This document shows positions 51,741 to 60,569 of a DNA stretch of 64,000 nucleotides, one piece after another (position 1 is the first letter of the stretch; each line of letters begins with the position of its first letter). The stretch spans positions 6,233 through 70,232 of the forward strand of contig DAOUGD010000289.1 in assembly GCA_034429475.1 (NCBI GenBank). The letters are read 5' to 3'. Source of the DNA: JAKQHY01 sp034429475 (GTDB taxonomy: Bacteria; Chloroflexota; Anaerolineae; B4-G1; SLSP01). The notes beneath the pieces were generated by a model. The model was given only the letters and a program-made list of their open reading frames with translations. It was not told the DNA's origin and did not search any database. Made by a program: the position numbers and the translations under genes.

Positions 51741-51783
51741 GAACAAAAACCGGGGCAGCCCCTTTGCCAAAGGGCCGCCCCGG
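51741..51783 (-). terminator. terminator of the adenylyl cyclase-like gene
   Basis: CCGGGGC...GCCCCGG stem with inner GCCCCTTT/AAAGGGC (51750-51783), followed on the minus strand by GGTTTTTGTT. It ends 20 bases before the FtsK-like promoter. Confidence 0.8.
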
Positions 51784-51802
51784 CGCATCCATTTGAACTC
51801 TT

Positions 51803-54800
51803 TCAATCTTGGGGATTGATCAGGCGTTGAACTCGCTCAAATTCCTCTAAAATCTGCCGATGGACGCTCACGTTTTTCAAGAACGACTGCCGCAAAGCCT
51901 CGTCATCTATGCGCGCCGCCTGGGTCTGCAATGTGGTGTATGTGTGGGCGAGCAGTGTCGCCGCGCGGGGGTTGCATTGGGCGCGCAGGAGGCGGTAGCA
52001 AGTCCAATGCACCCAGAACGGCTCGATCACGCCGTCCAGTGAATTTTTCTTCAGATAGTCCAAAATTTGGGCAAGGTAGGGCTGCGCACTGTCTAATTCG
52101 TCCTGTAGCAGGTAAACTTCAGCCAACCCGGTCAAGGATTCCATCGCCAGATTGTATTGCTGAGCCTTCTGGCGAATCTCGTAGGCGCGGCGGTAGTGAT
52201 CGGCTGCCTCGACCCACCGGCCGATAGCCGTCAGCGCGTGTCCGCTGTTGGTCAATGCAAAGCCCTGGGTGAGGGAGTCGTTGAGGTCTTGCGCCAGCAA
52301 ATGGGCGCGCAGGCCATAGTCCTGCGCACTTTTTGGATCGCCCAGGTGATAGAACAGCAAACTCAGATAGGAGAACAGGATGCTGATCCCCTGGCGGTAG
52401 CCAACTTCCTTGTAAATATGCAACGCCTGCTCGTAGTAGGTGCGCGCCCCGGCGTAGTCGCCGAGGTTGTGCGCGATGATTCCTAGGTTCCCCACTGCCC
52501 GCCCCACACCCTGCCGGTGGCCGACCTCGCGGTAAAGGTCAAGGCCCTGCTGGTAGTAGTCGCGCGCCTGAATGTATTCGCCCCGGTTGAAATAGACGAC
52601 GCCTAGGTTGTTGAGGGCGCTGGCCTCGCCCCGCCGGTCGCCGATGCGGCGAAACGCTTTCAACGCCTGGCGGAAACACAACGCGCCCCCCTGCTGGTCG
52701 CCGTGATAGTAGGCGATCACGCCCAACGAGCGCATACTGTCGGCCTCCACTTGCCCAAAGTCGCCCGCCTGCGCCAGTCTGAGCGCCTGTTCGAGGTAGG
52801 GCGTGGCCTCTGGATATTGCCCCTGAAGCCACAGAATGCGTCCCCACTGAAAATAGCCGGCGGCCTCGGCGCGCTGATCGCCGGCAGTTTGGGCCTCGGC
52901 AATGGCCGCTTGGCTCAACGTCACGGCCTCGGGGTAGGCCCCATGGACTTCGGCGTAGCGGGCGCGGCGCAGCAGAATCTCCGCCCGCGCCTCCGCTGAG
53001 AGTACGTCCGCCAGGTGGGTCAGCGCAATCAGGTCTTGTTCCTGGGCTTCGTGCTGGCCTTGCAGCGCATAGATGCTTTCGCGCGCCAGCAGCAGGTCAA
53101 ATTGTTTGGTGGCGTCGGTCGAAGGGGTTAAGGTCAGCGCGCGGGTGAAATAGCGTAGGGCATCCGTGTTAGCAAATTGAGCCGCGGCCTGCTTGCCGGC
53201 CAGCTCGGCGTAGTAACGTTCCTTGTCCGGCACCTCGGCGCGTTGATAGTGATACGCTAGCAGGGACAGGTAGGGGGCAAGCGCCGTGGTGGCGCCTGGC
53301 TCTGTACCGACGCGCTGCGCGCTTTGCGCTTCGTACCACTCCGCTACCGTGCGGTGGAGCACCCGGCGCTGGGAGAACAACAGGGTTTCGTAGGCCACTT
53401 CTCGGGTAATGATCTGCCGAAAGATGTACATCAACTCAGGCTCGTCAGGCATACAGGCCGTCAGTTTCAGGTCGGAGAGCGCGTCCAGGTGCGGTTTGAG
53501 CGTCGTGTCGGCGATGGTGGTTTGCTGGTGCAGCACGTAGCTGAGGGGCGCATAGCTGAAGATGCGCCCGATGACGGCGGCCGTTTTGAGGATCAGTTGG
53601 CGTTCCGGGGGCTGGCGGTCAATGCGCGCCAACACCAGCCCCTGGACGGTGTCGGGCAGGATGTGCGCCATCTCTTCCAGGTCTTCCTGAACGAGACAGG
53701 TCGGCACGCCGTCCACGTTCAGTTGCCGGCTAATGACGCCCCGTTCCGCCAGGGTTTGGAGCAGTTCTTCCACATAGAGAGGATTGCCATCGGTCCATCG
53801 GTTCACCAAATCCAGCAGGGACAGTGGGATTCTTTCGCGCGGCACCTCCAGGCGGTCGGCGACCAGGGTGACGATGTCCGCGCCCTCCAGGGGGGAGAGG
53901 GCCATGACCTCGGTGGTAGGGAATTGTTCCAGGGTTTCCAGGGCCTGGGCGCCGACGCTGTCGGCGCGGGGCGGGCGGGTGGCGATGGCGAGCAAGAGCG
54001 GCTCGTGGGTGGCGACGAAGGCGCGCGCCACTTCCACCGTCAGCAGCCACGAGAGGCTATCCAGCCATTGGGCGTCTTCCAGAATCAGCACGAGGGGACG
54101 TTCTTTGAGCCAGGTCCGCAGCAACGTCAGCACCAACGTGGTCAGCGCCTGCTGGCGCAATTGCGGATCGAGGCTGCGCGTCAATTCGTTCTCGGCCAGG
54201 CCCAGGTTGAGGATGTCGTTAAGCAGCGGCAGGTGCAGTGTCAACGTGTCGTCCAACTCGGCGCTCACGGCCTGCATCCGCCGGCGCCGCTCCTGTGGCT
54301 CGTAAAGATGTTCCAGGCCAAAATAGAAGGTGAAGATGTCGCGCCACGCCCGGTAAGGCGTCTGCTGTTCGATGCTTTCCCCGGCGCCGATCAACCAGAC
54401 CAACCCCTGCTCTTTGGTGAGCCGCATCAGTTCTGCCAACAAGCGCGACTTGCCCATACCGGCCTCGCCGCTCAGGATGAAGGTGTAGTGCGCGCCGGCG
54501 ATGATGTTGTAGACCGCATTGGTGAATTGTTTGATTTCGGTTCGCCGCCCGACGACGGTGGAGGGATGCGACCGGGAGCTATGGGCGACCGCCTCCACGC
54601 GCCCCAAGGGCCGGTAGACGCGAATCGGGCCGGCCTTCCCCTTGACGCGAATGGGTGTCAGGTTTTCAAATTGCAGAGTGGCGCGGGCGTGACTGTACGT
54701 TTCGAACTCGCACAGGGTGCCGCCGGGGCCGGCCTTCCCCATGAGGCGCGCGGCCAGGTTGACCGTGTCGCCCATGGCCGTGTACTCGTAGCGCGTCTCG

Positions 54801-55864
54801 CCGCCGACCGGCCCAGAGAAGACCTGACCGGTCGCCAGGCCCAGCGCCAGTTGGAGATCCAGCGCGGCAGTCACCTGTTGGAGGCGCTGGGCGCAGAGGC
54901 AGGCGCGCGCGGGGTCATCTTCGTGGGCGAAGGGGGGGGCGCCAAAGAGCGCCATGAGCACCGTGCCTTTGTCGTCCACGACGAACTGGCGCAGCGTGCC
55001 TTCGTAGTTGTAGAGGGTTTCCTGGGCCTGGCGCAAGAAGGCGTGGAGCCGCTCGGTGATGTCGGGGTGGTCGTATTGCAGGCCCTGCACGCCGACAAAC
55101 AGCACTGTCATCCGGCGCAGAGCGGGCGCCCAATTCGCCAGTCCCTGATTCAGCCACGCGAGCACTGGGCCGGGCACGAAGCGCAACAGGTTGGACTCGA
55201 CGGCGGCGGGTTGCGGCAGCGTCTCCCAATCCGGCAGGGTGAGGGGGCGCGGCGGCAGCGGCGCGGAGTGCCGCACGACGGCAGCCTCCGGGCTGAGGAT
55301 GATGTCGCCGCGCTGCGCGTGCTCTTCGGCCAGGCCGACCTGACGCAGCGGATCGCCGACGATGACGTACTCCCAGCGGTTGAACACGCCGCCGACTTGC
55401 AGCGCCAACACCGGGCCGGCGCCAATCATAATTTTCATGCCTAACTCTACCGGACCGACGCTGGTGTGCAGGTTGGCAAAGGGCGCCATCGCGCGCTGCA
55501 TGGCTTCCGCCGATTGGTAGGCGCGGCGCACGGCGTAGCTCAACGGCTCGTCCCGCGCAACATACAGCACCGTCATCGCGTCGCCGCTGAATTTGACGAC
55601 GTCGCCGCCTTCGGCGCGGGTCAGGTCAATCATGGCGGTGAAGTAGCGGTTGATGAGCGTGCGCATTTCTTCCGGCCCTTCCGGCCCTTTTTGGGCCAGG
55701 GCTTCGGTGAGCGGCGTGAAGCCGGAGACGTCGGCGAAGAGAACGGCAGCTTCAAACGAGGTCGTCACCGGCGCATCCGTGAAGGCCGGGTCGGCGGTGA
55801 CGGCGTGAATCAGCGCCGCCGGCACGTAGGGTGCAATGGCAGGCAATAAGGTTGGCGCGTTCAT
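51803..55864 (-). CDS. tandem class III adenylyl/guanylyl cyclase with P-loop ATPase and TPRs
   Basis: A 1353-residue protein. The first cyclase domain (residues ~35-200) has the metal Asp in LFADVSGFTP and in FSGDAMTVL. The second (~245-420) has the transition-state Asn/Arg in MGDTVNLAARLM, but its metal Asp is replaced (LFVGVQGL), and the first lacks the NLAAR motif. A P-loop AAA/NACHT-like ATPase (GEAGMGKSRLLAEL, residue ~465; LILEDAQWLDSL) and about ten TPRs follow. This order matches animal soluble adenylyl cyclase ADCY10. The two cyclase domains could form one active site. ATP binding and a TPR partner may control it. No signal peptide or membrane segment is present. Confidence 0.9.
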   Translation of the reverse strand: MNAPTLLPAIAPYVPAALIHAVTADPAFTDAPVTTSFEAAVLFADVSGFTPLTEALAQKGPEGPEEMRTLINRYFTAMIDLTRAEGGDVVKFSGDAMTVLYVARDEPLSYAVRRAYQSAEAMQRAMAPFANLHTSVGPVELGMKIMIGAGPVLALQVGGVFNRWEYVIVGDPLRQVGLAEEHAQRGDIILSPEAAVVRHSAPLPPRPLTLPDWETLPQPAAVESNLLRFVPGPVLAWLNQGLANWAPALRRMTVLFVGVQGLQYDHPDITERLHAFLRQAQETLYNYEGTLRQFVVDDKGTVLMALFGAPPFAHEDDPARACLCAQRLQQVTAALDLQLALGLATGQVFSGPVGGETRYEYTAMGDTVNLAARLMGKAGPGGTLCEFETYSHARATLQFENLTPIRVKGKAGPIRVYRPLGRVEAVAHSSRSHPSTVVGRRTEIKQFTNAVYNIIAGAHYTFILSGEAGMGKSRLLAELMRLTKEQGLVWLIGAGESIEQQTPYRAWRDIFTFYFGLEHLYEPQERRRRMQAVSAELDDTLTLHLPLLNDILNLGLAENELTRSLDPQLRQQALTTLVLTLLRTWLKERPLVLILEDAQWLDSLSWLLTVEVARAFVATHEPLLLAIATRPPRADSVGAQALETLEQFPTTEVMALSPLEGADIVTLVADRLEVPRERIPLSLLDLVNRWTDGNPLYVEELLQTLAERGVISRQLNVDGVPTCLVQEDLEEMAHILPDTVQGLVLARIDRQPPERQLILKTAAVIGRIFSYAPLSYVLHQQTTIADTTLKPHLDALSDLKLTACMPDEPELMYIFRQIITREVAYETLLFSQRRVLHRTVAEWYEAQSAQRVGTEPGATTALAPYLSLLAYHYQRAEVPDKERYYAELAGKQAAAQFANTDALRYFTRALTLTPSTDATKQFDLLLARESIYALQGQHEAQEQDLIALTHLADVLSAEARAEILLRRARYAEVHGAYPEAVTLSQAAIAEAQTAGDQRAEAAGYFQWGRILWLQGQYPEATPYLEQALRLAQAGDFGQVEADSMRSLGVIAYYHGDQQGGALCFRQALKAFRRIGDRRGEASALNNLGVVYFNRGEYIQARDYYQQGLDLYREVGHRQGVGRAVGNLGIIAHNLGDYAGARTYYEQALHIYKEVGYRQGISILFSYLSLLFYHLGDPKSAQDYGLRAHLLAQDLNDSLTQGFALTNSGHALTAIGRWVEAADHYRRAYEIRQKAQQYNLAMESLTGLAEVYLLQDELDSAQPYLAQILDYLKKNSLDGVIEPFWVHWTCYRLLRAQCNPRAATLLAHTYTTLQTQAARIDDEALRQSFLKNVSVHRQILEEFERVQRLINPQD

Positions 55865-55882
55865 CGGTTCAATCGTACACGA

Positions 55883-56019
55883 AAAACATTAGGGTGTGTT
55901 TCACTTGAGTTAGTGGGCCTATAAAATGTAATGCGTAAAACGTAAAAACGCTTACGTTTCACGTTTTACGTTTTACGAGAGCTTATTTTCAACTGCGATG
56001 AAACGCACTCAAAACATTA
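55883..56019. mobile_element. MITE-like element with 9-bp target duplication
   Basis: The direct repeat AAAACATTA occurs at 55883-55891 and 56011-56019. Between them lies a 119-base element with imperfect terminal inverted repeats GGGTGTGTTTCA / TGAAACGCACTC. A mirrored gtaaaacgt repeat (55923-55980) fills the inside. No transposase is encoded. Confidence 0.65.
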
Positions 56020-56021
56020 AA

Positions 56022-56088
56022 TGCCAAACGTCAAACGCAAGACTTTTGCCGTGGGAGCATCACGTTTCACTTTTCACGTTTCAGGGAT
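56022..56088. repeat. 'gccaaacgtcaaacgc' and 'cacgtttcacttttcacg' repeat
   Basis: Two imperfect arms next to the MITE-like element, related to the cgtaaaacg family. Confidence 0.65.
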
Positions 56089-56175
56089 TGGACTTACTCT
56101 TATTGTAGCACAATGTTGATTCTAGCGATACAAACTAAAATTGGAATTACGGAGGAGAAGTCCAAACTTAGTGGC

Positions 56176-56203
56176 TTGACGGGCGGCCAAAATGGGGCAT
56201 AAT
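56176..56203 (+). promoter_or_regulatory. tRNA-Pro promoter
   Basis: TTGACG (56176-56181) and CATAAT (56198-56203) with a 16-base spacer, ten bases before the tRNA. Confidence 0.65.
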
Positions 56204-56213
56204 TCGACTTGTT

Positions 56214-56289
56214 CGGGGCGTGGCGCAGTTTGGTTTAGCGCGCGCGGTTTGGGTCCGCGAGGCCCTGGGTTCAAATCCCAGCGCCCCGA
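56214..56289 (+). tRNA. tRNA-Pro (anticodon TGG)
   Basis: A 76-base cloverleaf. The acceptor is CGGGGCG/CGCCCCG with discriminator A, and the anticodon stem CGCGG/CCGCG encloses TTTGGGT with TGG at 56250-56252. The T arm is CTGGG-TTCAAAT-CCCAG. CCA is not encoded. Confidence 0.94.
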
Positions 56290-56293
56290 CTGT

Positions 56294-56332
56294 AAAACTC
56301 GCGGCGGCTCAAAGTGGACCGCCGCGAGTTTT
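56294..56332. terminator. bidirectional terminator between tRNA-Pro and the GH97 gene
   Basis: Perfect 14-bp stem aaaactcgcggcgg / ccgccgcgagtttt with an 11-base loop; T-runs are within the stem ends on both strands. It separates the tRNA from the convergent GH97 gene. Confidence 0.8.
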
Positions 56333-56370
56333 ATATTCACAAGGATCTGCTCTAGCTCGTTGAGACCGCG

Positions 56371-58353
56371 TTATCCCCTGACCCTTTCAATCCTCGCCGC
56401 CCACCCGCCGCCGTTGGAGAGTTGGATCGGCATTGTGTCGCCGGATGCGAGTTGCAGCACGTCTTTCTTGTAGTCGGTGGCCTCGCGATCCGCATTCACC
56501 CCATCTTTGAACACGACCGCTTGATAACGCCCCGCGTCCAGGAAGGAGAAGTCCAGGGTTAGCTCCCTGGCCTCCCAGTTGGTCATCGCGCCCACGTACC
56601 AGACGCCGTCCTTTTGGCGCGCGACGGCGACGTACTCACCCACTTTGCCATCCAACGGGACGGTCTCGTCGAAAACGGTCGGGATGCTGGTGATGAAGTC
56701 GGTACACTCCTGTTCGCGCATGTACAGCGTCGGGCTGTCGGACAGCATTTGAAGGGGCGCTTCAAAGACGACGTACTGCGCCAACTGGTGGCAGCGCGTG
56801 CCCTTGCTCATCGGGGCGTGGTTGCGCGCTTTGAAGTCGGCCTGGGTCGCGTTGATCATCGCGCCAGAGGTGTAGTCCATCGGGCCGGCCATGTTGCGCG
56901 TGTAGGGGATTGTCACCGCATAGCGCGGCGCGTCCATGTCGGCCCATTTGAAGTTCTCCATCCCGTAGACGCCCTCGTAGCCCACCACGTTGGGATAGGT
57001 GCGCTGGAGGCCGGTCGGCTTGAAGACGCCGTGGAAGTCCACCATCAGGTGGTACTTCGCGGCCAGTTGGGCGATGGCGTAGGTCGAGGCCACCGCGAGA
57101 TGATCGTCCCGGTCAATGAAGTCAATCTTCCAGCCCTTGACGCCCATGGCCGCGTACTGAGGGAAAATCTCATGCATCTGCTGCGTGATGGCGTGCCAGG
57201 TGGCCCAGAGGATGACACCGATGCCCTTTTCCTTGCCATAAGCGACGATTTCCGGCACGTTGACGTTGGGGTTGAGCTTGGTGAGATCGAGTCCCGCCGA
57301 CCACCCCGCGTCTATGATGATGTACTTCGCCTGATTCGCGGCGGCAAAGTCGATGTAGTATTTGAAGGTTGGCGTATTCATCCCGGCCTTGAAGTCTACA
57401 TGGGTGATATTGTAATCGTTCCACCAATCCCACGCCACCTGCCCCGGCGCGATCCACGACACGTCGTCAATCCGGGGCGGGGAGGCCAGCTTTTGGACGA
57501 TGTCGTTGTTCAGCAGGTCTTTGTCGGCAGCGCTGAGGGCGAGGACGCGCCAGGGGAACGTGCGCGCGCCCTGGGTTTTGGCGATGTAGTCGGCGCGGCG
57601 CGTGGGGATGAAGTTGATCGCCTCCCCACCGCCGCCAATCTCCGCCAGCCTTGAGCCGCCCAGTCTGGCTTCCAACGGATAGGAGGCGTACACCCCCTGC
57701 AATCCCATGCCGGTCGCGTTGAGATTTAAGTACATGCCGGGGTAGTCTTCCAGATCGGCTTCCAGGATGACGGCCTTTTTCCCATGTCCCACGTCCACCA
57801 GCAACGGCAAAATCGCTACGGCGCCGGGCGTAAATTCCGACAGCGATTGCTCGGTGTAGGGGGATTCAAAGGAGGAAACGAACATCTGCCCCTCCCGGTA
57901 ATCTCTCAGATACGGGATAAAGGCGGGATGGTCGGCGGTGAAATTGAAGTTAGCCTCTTCATGCTTGACAATCAACTCGCCCGCTCTTTGGACGAAGAAC
58001 CGGTAGGCGACCGCGTCATTGTACACGCGAAATTCGACGCCGAAGTCGCCCGCAAACGTGAGCGTCAGGTGCGTGTAGCAATCCTGGATCACGGCCCGGC
58101 GGAAGTTGATGGCTTTGAATTCCGTATCTACGGCCCTGATTTCGGAGGATTTCACCACAGCCTTATCCCCCAACACCTCGCCGGTGGCGAGTTGGAGGGA
58201 GATGGGCGACGGCTGGAGGATCGGCTGGCCCTGGTGCTGCACCGACCAGCGCAATTTGTCACCGGCTTCTACCTGCACTGTGAGGGCTTCATCCGGCGAA
58301 TGAAGCTCGTAACGGGGATGCTCCTGAGAGGTTTCCATAGATTTTTGGTTCAT
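56371..58353 (-). CDS. glycoside hydrolase family 97 protein
   Basis: A 660-residue enzyme. An N-terminal beta-sandwich (residues 1-280) precedes a TIM barrel (residues ~290-560) with YIIIDAGWS, then VILWATWHA and GWKIDFIDRDDH, where the Asp matches the nucleophile of retaining GH97 alpha-galactosidases, and a C-terminal beta domain. GH97 cleaves alpha-glucosides or alpha-galactosides. No signal peptide is seen, so it should work in the cytoplasm, unlike the periplasmic SusB type. ATG 58353 follows AAAGGAG. No transporter is adjacent; the GPH symporter at 12396 is 43 kb away. Confidence 0.88.
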   Translation of the reverse strand: MNQKSMETSQEHPRYELHSPDEALTVQVEAGDKLRWSVQHQGQPILQPSPISLQLATGEVLGDKAVVKSSEIRAVDTEFKAINFRRAVIQDCYTHLTLTFAGDFGVEFRVYNDAVAYRFFVQRAGELIVKHEEANFNFTADHPAFIPYLRDYREGQMFVSSFESPYTEQSLSEFTPGAVAILPLLVDVGHGKKAVILEADLEDYPGMYLNLNATGMGLQGVYASYPLEARLGGSRLAEIGGGGEAINFIPTRRADYIAKTQGARTFPWRVLALSAADKDLLNNDIVQKLASPPRIDDVSWIAPGQVAWDWWNDYNITHVDFKAGMNTPTFKYYIDFAAANQAKYIIIDAGWSAGLDLTKLNPNVNVPEIVAYGKEKGIGVILWATWHAITQQMHEIFPQYAAMGVKGWKIDFIDRDDHLAVASTYAIAQLAAKYHLMVDFHGVFKPTGLQRTYPNVVGYEGVYGMENFKWADMDAPRYAVTIPYTRNMAGPMDYTSGAMINATQADFKARNHAPMSKGTRCHQLAQYVVFEAPLQMLSDSPTLYMREQECTDFITSIPTVFDETVPLDGKVGEYVAVARQKDGVWYVGAMTNWEARELTLDFSFLDAGRYQAVVFKDGVNADREATDYKKDVLQLASGDTMPIQLSNGGGWAARIERVRG

Positions 58354-58380
58354 TGTAGGCGCTCCTTTGTCAGATATTCC

Positions 58381-58395
58381 AGGACTTACGCAAAC
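58381..58395. repeat. solo AGGACTTACGCAAAC repeat end
   Basis: Matches the left terminus of the palindromic element at 60388-60509. No partner arm is nearby. Confidence 0.6.
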
Positions 58396-58503
58396 GCGAG
58401 GAAATGCACCACAAAGCGCCTGCTCGTAATGTCCCGCGCTTATAAGTATAGAAAGGTTGCCGGTTTAGTCAACGGTTTGATGCTCGCTGGAAAAATGCTT
58501 TCC

Positions 58504-58528
58504 TTGACATATAATCATGCTATACAAT
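58504..58528 (+). promoter_or_regulatory. promoter-like AT-rich stretch before the ferritin-like gene
   Basis: TTGACA (58504-58509), then TATAAT immediately after (58510-58515) and TACAAT (58523-58528). Spacing is unusual (0 or 13 bases), so the real pair is unclear. Confidence 0.35.
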
Positions 58529-58551
58529 TGTTACAGAAAGGATGAGTTTTT

Positions 58552-59043
58552 ATGACCACTGTAGATGAACTTTTCACCCTGGCCATCGCCGCCGAGCGCG
58601 CCGCCGAGTCTCTGTATCTGGGGCTGACCCAAAAATTCGCCGCGCACGCCGACGTGGCTCAATTCTGGCAGCGCTACGCCGCCGAAGAGGATGGGCACGC
58701 GCAGTGGTTAGCGCAGCGCCAGCGCGCGTTACCGCCTGAAACCCTCGCCGCCCCAGCCGACGAATCTATCGCCGATCAAGTGCGCTACGTACTGCGGTAT
58801 TCTATCGCTGATGTTCTCGCCGATGTAGCCGACCTCGAAGACGCTTACCAACTGGTCAACGATGTCGAAAACTCGGAGACCAACGCCGTCTTTGAGTTCC
58901 TGATCGAGCATTTCGCCGCCGACGCCGCCACGCAGGCGTTTCTCAAAGGCCAGCTCCGCGCGCACATCGGCAACCTGCGCATCGAATTCCCCACCCAATT
59001 TAGAACCGCCGCGATGCGCCGGGGCATCAAAGCCACGCCGTGA
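58552..59043 (+). CDS. ferritin-like / rubrerythrin-like di-iron protein
   Basis: A 163-residue four-helix protein. Helix motifs AIAAERAAESLYL and YAAEEDGHAQWL (ExxH) followed by a long helix pair fit a ferritin-like di-iron bundle. The later helices (NDVENSETNAVFEFLIEHF) supply further acidic residues. Such proteins detoxify peroxides or handle iron, or occur as small unknown members. The ATG follows GAAAGGATG. It overlaps the following GNAT gene by four bases (GTGA). Confidence 0.75.
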   Translation: MTTVDELFTLAIAAERAAESLYLGLTQKFAAHADVAQFWQRYAAEEDGHAQWLAQRQRALPPETLAAPADESIADQVRYVLRYSIADVLADVADLEDAYQLVNDVENSETNAVFEFLIEHFAADAATQAFLKGQLRAHIGNLRIEFPTQFRTAAMRRGIKATP

Positions 59044-59651
59044 ACAAACTTCCCCCTGATTTTTCCGTCGTCCCCATCACCCGGCTGGACGACGAATGGT
59101 TGTGTCCCTGGCTCGACCTGTACGAAACGTCCTTCCCGCCTGAAGAACGCACGCTGGTTTCGTTCTTCCTGAACATCCTCAAAGGCGCTTACCCCGATCA
59201 CGTTATGCTGGCCGGCCTGCACGACCGGACGTTTGCCGCCCTGGCTTACTACACCCTCATCCCGGAACAACGATTGGCCTGGTTCTGGTATCTCGCCGTC
59301 GCGCCCACATTGCAGGGGCGCGGCCTCGGCGCCACGCTGTACCGCGACATGCTGGCCCGGCTTCCGGCGGACACGCGCGCCGTACTTCTGGAAGTAGAAC
59401 GTCCCGACCTGGCGGAGACCGCCGCCCAGCGCGCGGTCCGCGAGCGCCGCATCGCGCTTTACCGCCGCCTGGGCGCGCGGACCCTGGGCGGCGTCCACTA
59501 CCTGCAATTCGTCGGCCCGCACCAACCGCCCATTCCCATGCAGGTGATGCTCCATCCCCTGGAACCTTTGGATGCGACGGCTGCCTTTGCGTTGGCGCAC
59601 GCCATCTTCGGCGACGCGCTGACGCAAACCGGCGCGCTGACATTAGCGTGA
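59040..59651 (+). CDS. GNAT-family N-acetyltransferase
   Basis: A 203-residue acetyltransferase. Its core is WFWYLAVAPTLQGRGLGATLYRDM with the acetyl-CoA loop, and RRLGARTLGGVHYLQF near the end. It starts with GTG 59040 overlapping the ferritin-like stop, so the two are cotranscribed. The methyltransferase follows seven bases later. The substrate is unknown. Confidence 0.8.
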   Translation: MNKLPPDFSVVPITRLDDEWLCPWLDLYETSFPPEERTLVSFFLNILKGAYPDHVMLAGLHDRTFAALAYYTLIPEQRLAWFWYLAVAPTLQGRGLGATLYRDMLARLPADTRAVLLEVERPDLAETAAQRAVRERRIALYRRLGARTLGGVHYLQFVGPHQPPIPMQVMLHPLEPLDATAAFALAHAIFGDALTQTGALTLA

Positions 59652-59658
59652 GGTCACA

Positions 59659-60360
59659 ATGTCCTTCTATTCCGCTTTTGCAACCTATTACGAGGCCATT
59701 TTCCCCTTCAGTGAAACGGTGTATGCTTTTCTGCGACGCTGTCTGCCCTCCTCGGGCGTGGTGTTGGACGTGGGTTGCGGGACGGGGCACTACGCCGGAC
59801 AGCTCGCGGCGGATGGCTTCGCGGCTGTCGGCGTGGACCTGGATGCAGCGATGATCGCGTACGCGCAGGAGCATTACCCGCAGGCCGCGTTTCAGCGCCT
59901 GAACATGCTGGACATTGCCGCTCTGGGGCAGACCTTTGACGCTATCTTCTGCATCGGGAACACCGCCGCGCACCTGACGCAGGCGCAATTCGCCCACTTT
60001 CTCGACGCGGGCCGGCGCAGCCTCACGCCCGGCGGCGTGTGGATCGTGCAGGTGATGAATTGGGATTACGTCCTGACGCAGCCCGCCGTGACGTTCCCGG
60101 TGATGACTGCCGGCGACGCGACGTTCTACCGGGAATACCGCGACATTTCTGAGCAGCAGGTGACGTTCCACACGCGCCTGATGGTGGGGAATGTGGCGGT
60201 TTTCGAGGACGCCACACCGCTTTACCCACTGCGCTCGGCGGACATCCGCGCTGCGCATACCCACGTCGGCTTCACCCCGCTTGCCCACTTTGCGAACTAT
60301 GCCGGCCACCCCTTCAATCCCACTGCCTTTTCGGCGAACCTTTTTGTTTTTCGGTATTAG
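59659..60360 (+). CDS. class I SAM-dependent methyltransferase
   Basis: A 233-residue protein with motif I VVLDVGCGTGHYAGQLA, GVDLDAAMIAYAQ and a post-I acidic loop, the Rossmann-type fold of small-molecule or protein methyltransferases. Together with the ferritin-like and GNAT genes it forms a plus-strand operon of unknown purpose. It ends before a palindromic element and a terminator. No substrate-binding signature was recognised. Confidence 0.83.
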   Translation: MSFYSAFATYYEAIFPFSETVYAFLRRCLPSSGVVLDVGCGTGHYAGQLAADGFAAVGVDLDAAMIAYAQEHYPQAAFQRLNMLDIAALGQTFDAIFCIGNTAAHLTQAQFAHFLDAGRRSLTPGGVWIVQVMNWDYVLTQPAVTFPVMTAGDATFYREYRDISEQQVTFHTRLMVGNVAVFEDATPLYPLRSADIRAAHTHVGFTPLAHFANYAGHPFNPTAFSANLFVFRY

Positions 60361-60387
60361 GCAAACAGGCGAGAAAGCGAATAAACC

Positions 60388-60509
60388 AGGACTTACGTAA
60401 ACCAGTGAGAATTTACCGCAGAGTACGCGGAGATCGCAGAGATTTTTATAGGGTCTCAGCGGCCTCAGCGTGCTCTGCGGTGTAAAAGAACCATCCTTGC
60501 GTCAGTCCT
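60388..60509. mobile_element. 122-base palindromic element, MITE-like
   Basis: Terminal inverted repeats AGGACTTACGTAA / TTGCGTCAGTCCT (11 of 13 match). The arms continue as imperfect complements (ttaccgcagagtacgcggag / ctcagcgtgctctgcggtgt). No flanking duplication was found. Confidence 0.65.
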
Positions 60510-60517
60510 ATCAACAA

Positions 60518-60553
60518 AAAAGCGAGTGAGCCTATATTTGCTCACTCGCTTTT
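60518..60553. terminator. bidirectional terminator
   Basis: Perfect 14-bp stem aaaagcgagtgagc / gctcactcgctttt with an 8-base loop, between the methyltransferase and the convergent surE gene. Confidence 0.82.
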
Positions 60554-60569
60554 CTTTCGCTTTCTCACG

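Larger units (their letters stand above)
55865..56213. other. 349-base intergenic region with nested repeats
   Basis: Between the cyclase gene (minus) and tRNA-Pro (plus). It contains a MITE-like element (55883-56019), a further repeat (56022-56088) and the tRNA promoter. No coding potential was seen. No promoter for the cyclase gene stands out. Confidence 0.7.

Noticed and set aside
53324..55444. 706-codon plus-strand frame opposite the cyclase gene
   Set aside because: Composition is that of an antisense shadow, with no domain. The minus-strand protein explains the sequence.
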